Made by a program: the position numbers and the translations under genes. From positions 1-16,011 of the forward strand of contig CANJYY010000016.1 of assembly GCA_947479185.1 (NCBI GenBank): a DNA stretch of 16,011 bases, given 5' to 3'. The notes below the pieces were generated by a model. The model was not told the DNA's origin. It saw nothing but the letters and a program-made list of their open reading frames with translations, and searched no databases. Source of the stretch: Caulobacteraceae bacterium (GTDB lineage Bacteria; Pseudomonadota; Alphaproteobacteria; Caulobacterales; Caulobacteraceae). This document shows positions 14,199 to 16,011 of this stretch, in pieces. How positions within the stretch are numbered: the stretch's first letter is position 1; each line of letters begins with the position of its first letter.

Positions 14199-14876
14199 TT
14201 GACCGTGCAGGGCCTGTTCGCCACCGAAGCCAGCAATCTGGGCAAGAGCGCCCGCACGCGCGCCCGGCTGATGGACGCGGCGGTGCAGCTGTTCGCGCGC
14301 GACGGCTTCGAGGCGACCTCCGTCAACGAGATCGCCCGCCAGGCCGGGGTGGTGAACGGCACCTTCTATGTGCACTTCCGCGACCGGGACGAGATCGCCG
14401 CCGCCGTGGCGCTGGCGATCGGCCAGAACGTCGTGCGCCAGCTGGACGAGGCGATGGTCGGTATCGAGGACGCGGTCGAACGGTCGAGCCTCGCCACCCG
14501 CCGGTTCATCGATCTGGCCGCCAGCCAACCGGACTGGGGCGCGGCGCTGGTGCGGGCGGTGCTGACGTTCCGCGACCTGCGCGACAGCATGATCGCCTAT
14601 CTGCGGGCGGACCTGCAGCGGGGCGTCGACCAGGGCCTGTTCACGGTCGCGATCGACGACCTGCTGATCGACACCTTCGCCTCGATGACCCTGGGGGCCC
14701 TCGCCGGCCGTCTGCGCGGCGACTTCGGGCCCGAGGCCGGGGCGCGGGTCTCCGAGCTGCAACTGCGGATGCTGGGCGTGCCGGCAGACCGGGCGCGAGA
14801 GGTCTGCGGCCGAGACGTCCCGGCCCTGACCCTCGAGCTCGCGCCCTTGCCGAAGGGGCTGGCGAAAGCCGGCTAG
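14199..14876 (+). CDS. TetR/AcrR-family transcriptional regulator
   Basis: A 225-aa one-component regulator. The N-terminal helix-turn-helix spans roughly residues 17-63: ARTRARLMDAAVQLFARDGF, then TSVNEIARQAGVV, then NGTFYVHFRDRDE. The rest is a variable helical ligand-binding and dimerisation domain. The start chosen is TTG 14199, because AGGGAG (14185-14190) lies eight bases upstream. The same frame is open up to an ATG at 14079, but that would run through the operator and both promoters and add residues without family resemblance. It is divergent from the PhlG-like hydrolase, as TetR regulators (PhlH/PhlF) accompany phlG in Pseudomonas. It probably represses the hydrolase-oxidase unit and itself, with release by a phenolic or acyl ligand (inference). 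Its stop overlaps the stop of the next, convergent gene by four bases. Confidence 0.9.
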   Translation: MTVQGLFATEASNLGKSARTRARLMDAAVQLFARDGFEATSVNEIARQAGVVNGTFYVHFRDRDEIAAAVALAIGQNVVRQLDEAMVGIEDAVERSSLATRRFIDLAASQPDWGAALVRAVLTFRDLRDSMIAYLRADLQRGVDQGLFTVAIDDLLIDTFASMTLGALAGRLRGDFGPEAGARVSELQLRMLGVPADRAREVCGRDVPALTLELAPLPKGLAKAG

Positions 14877-16011
14877 ACCGTCTCGTCCTTGAAGGTCAGG
14901 CCGGCGTTGGCGGCGAGGCGATCGACCAGCGTCTGGCCCAGCGCGGCGCCGGGCGTCCAGATGCCGCCGGGAACGTCAGCGCGATCCTTGACCAGGCAGA
15001 TGGCCGTCTCGGCGATGATCTTGGACGTCGAGCCATAGCCCGGGTCCTTGTCGCCGTAGACCGAGCCGCGCACCTGTTTGCCATCGGCGTCGATGCCGAT
15101 GAACAGCAGGTCGTAGAAGCCGGCCTCGCGATCTTCCTTGCTCGGCCCCTCGCCCGGCTTGGGCGCGCCCGCGCCGCCCATGCCGGTGAACTCGGTCGGG
15201 GCGCCGGGGATGACCACGGCCATTTCGTCGTAGACGAAGTCCGCGCCGTAGGCCGTGCCCTGAAGGACGTTCGAACGGTGGACGTTCTTGGTGTTGATCG
15301 TCGCCATCATGAACGGCCCGACCTCCTGGCCCAGATCCGGATCGACGTGCGCGTCCATGCCGGTGGGCTGGGCGGGGCCCTCGAAGCCGGGGGTCAGGGC
15401 GAAGGGGTTGATCATCAAGGCGAACAGGCTGGGGTCCTTCTGCAGGGCCGCCATGGTGGCGCGGCCCGAGGCCGCCGTACCGCCCGAGAGGCCGCCCAGC
15501 ATCTTGCGCATCCGGCCCTTCACGCGCGGAACCATCGCGCCGAGTTTCTCCTTCGCCGTCGCCTGCGCGAAATAGACGCCGAGCTCGAAGGGAATGGAGT
15601 CGAAGCCGCAGGAGAACAGGATGCGGGCGCCGCTCTTCTTCGCCGCGGCCTCATGCTTGCCGATCATCTCGGCCATCCAGTTGGGCTCACCCGAGAGGTC
15701 GAGATAGTCGGTCCCCTGGGCGGCGCACTCGGCCACCAGGTCCGAGCCATAGAGCTGATAGGGGCCCACCGTCGTCAGGATCGCCTTGGCGCGGGAAACC
15801 ATGGCCTTCACGGAAGCCGGGTCGGAGGCGTCGGCCACGATCAGGGGGGTGTCCGCAGGCGCGCCGATCTCATCGCGGACGGCGGCCAGCTTGTCGGCGC
15901 TACGGCCGGCCATGGCCCACTTCACCTCAGCCCCGACGCCGTAGGTCTGGGCCAGGTACTCGGCCACCAGACGGCCGGTGAAGCCGGTGGCGCCATAGAC
16001 GATGATGTCGA
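14873..16011 (-). CDS. Saccharopine dehydrogenase-like / trans-acting enoyl reductase family protein, 5'-truncated
   Basis: The visible 378 residues run off the right edge, so the start codon and a few residues are missing. The upstream codons read DIIVYGATGFTGRLVAEYL, a Rossmann NAD(P)-binding fingerprint that normally lies within about ten residues of the N-terminus. Conserved blocks follow: VGPYQLYGSDLV, DYLDLSGEPNW, FSCGFDSIPFELGVY and GGTAASGRATM. They match the saccharopine-dehydrogenase-like group that includes mycobacterial trans-acting enoyl reductases; true lysine-pathway enzymes are more distant. About 390 aa in full is normal for this group. Predicted to be an NAD(P)-dependent oxidoreductase, possibly acting on lipid or polyketide intermediates. 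Its TAG shares CTAG (14873-14876) with the tetR stop. No link to the hydrolase unit is evident other than position. Confidence 0.88.
   Translation of the reverse strand, partial: DIIVYGATGFTGRLVAEYLAQTYGVGAEVKWAMAGRSADKLAAVRDEIGAPADTPLIVADASDPASVKAMVSRAKAILTTVGPYQLYGSDLVAECAAQGTDYLDLSGEPNWMAEMIGKHEAAAKKSGARILFSCGFDSIPFELGVYFAQATAKEKLGAMVPRVKGRMRKMLGGLSGGTAASGRATMAALQKDPSLFALMINPFALTPGFEGPAQPTGMDAHVDPDLGQEVGPFMMATINTKNVHRSNVLQGTAYGADFVYDEMAVVIPGAPTEFTGMGGAGAPKPGEGPSKEDREAGFYDLLFIGIDADGKQVRGSVYGDKDPGYGSTSKIIAETAICLVKDRADVPGGIWTPGAALGQTLVDRLAANAGLTFKDETV

Noticed and set aside
1..16011. CRISPR array, insertion sequence, tRNA or rRNA genes, phage or plasmid genes
   Set aside because: No spaced repeats, terminal repeats with transposase, cloverleaf sequences or phage/plasmid proteins were seen on either strand.

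Overview
This is a GC-rich, densely packed stretch of bacterial chromosome. It holds thirteen genes, the longest gap is under 200 bp, and there is no RNA gene, insertion sequence or CRISPR array. Gene content (paired acyl-CoA dehydrogenases with an AMP-forming ligase and a GPH-type transporter, a YghU-type GST, TetR regulators, an FNR/FixK-like box) and the strong GC bias at third codon positions suggest an alphaproteobacterium, perhaps of the Caulobacteraceae (Phenylobacterium/Caulobacter). The genus is inference; no marker gene is present.

Layout. (1) 1-1454, minus: a sugar/organic-acid:cation symporter of the GPH (MFS_2) family, cut by the left edge. (2) 1642-5593, plus: a three-gene acyl-CoA operon with two adjacent acyl-CoA dehydrogenases and an acyl-CoA ligase. 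The first dehydrogenase lacks the usual catalytic Glu and FAD-binding signature; the second has both. (3) 9993-5586, minus: an NMP/thymidine phosphorylase of the archaeal type, a divergent PRPP synthetase and a beta-CASP metallo-beta-lactamase RNase, joined by two ATGA stop/start overlaps, followed by a small SnoaL-like protein. A near-consensus FNR/FixK box lies just upstream. (4) 10160-11886, plus: a YghU-type glutathione-dependent disulfide reductase and a short-chain dehydrogenase. (5) 14067-11897, minus: a phloroglucinol-hydrolase (PhlG)-like C-C hydrolase coupled by ATGA to a BBE-type FAD oxidase. They are divergent from a TetR regulator (14199-14876, plus), with a clear palindromic operator inside overlapping promoters. 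(6) 14873-16011, minus: a saccharopine-dehydrogenase-like (trans-acting enoyl reductase) protein, cut by the right edge.

How they may work together. Region 2 reads as CoA activation followed by alpha,beta-dehydrogenation of an acyl substrate, possibly imported by the divergent transporter. Region 3 reads as an RNA/nucleotide scavenging route: an RNase, an enzyme that phosphorolyses nucleoside monophosphates to ribose-1,5-bisphosphate, and a PRPP synthetase-like enzyme, probably switched on at low oxygen. Region 5 reads as an inducible unit that breaks down or detoxifies an acylated phenolic, with its own repressor.

The two best candidates for something under-described are the coupled phosphorylase/PRPP synthetase/RNase operon with its FNR box, and the TetR-controlled PhlG-like hydrolase plus FAD oxidase pair. 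The heteromeric-looking dehydrogenase pair comes third.
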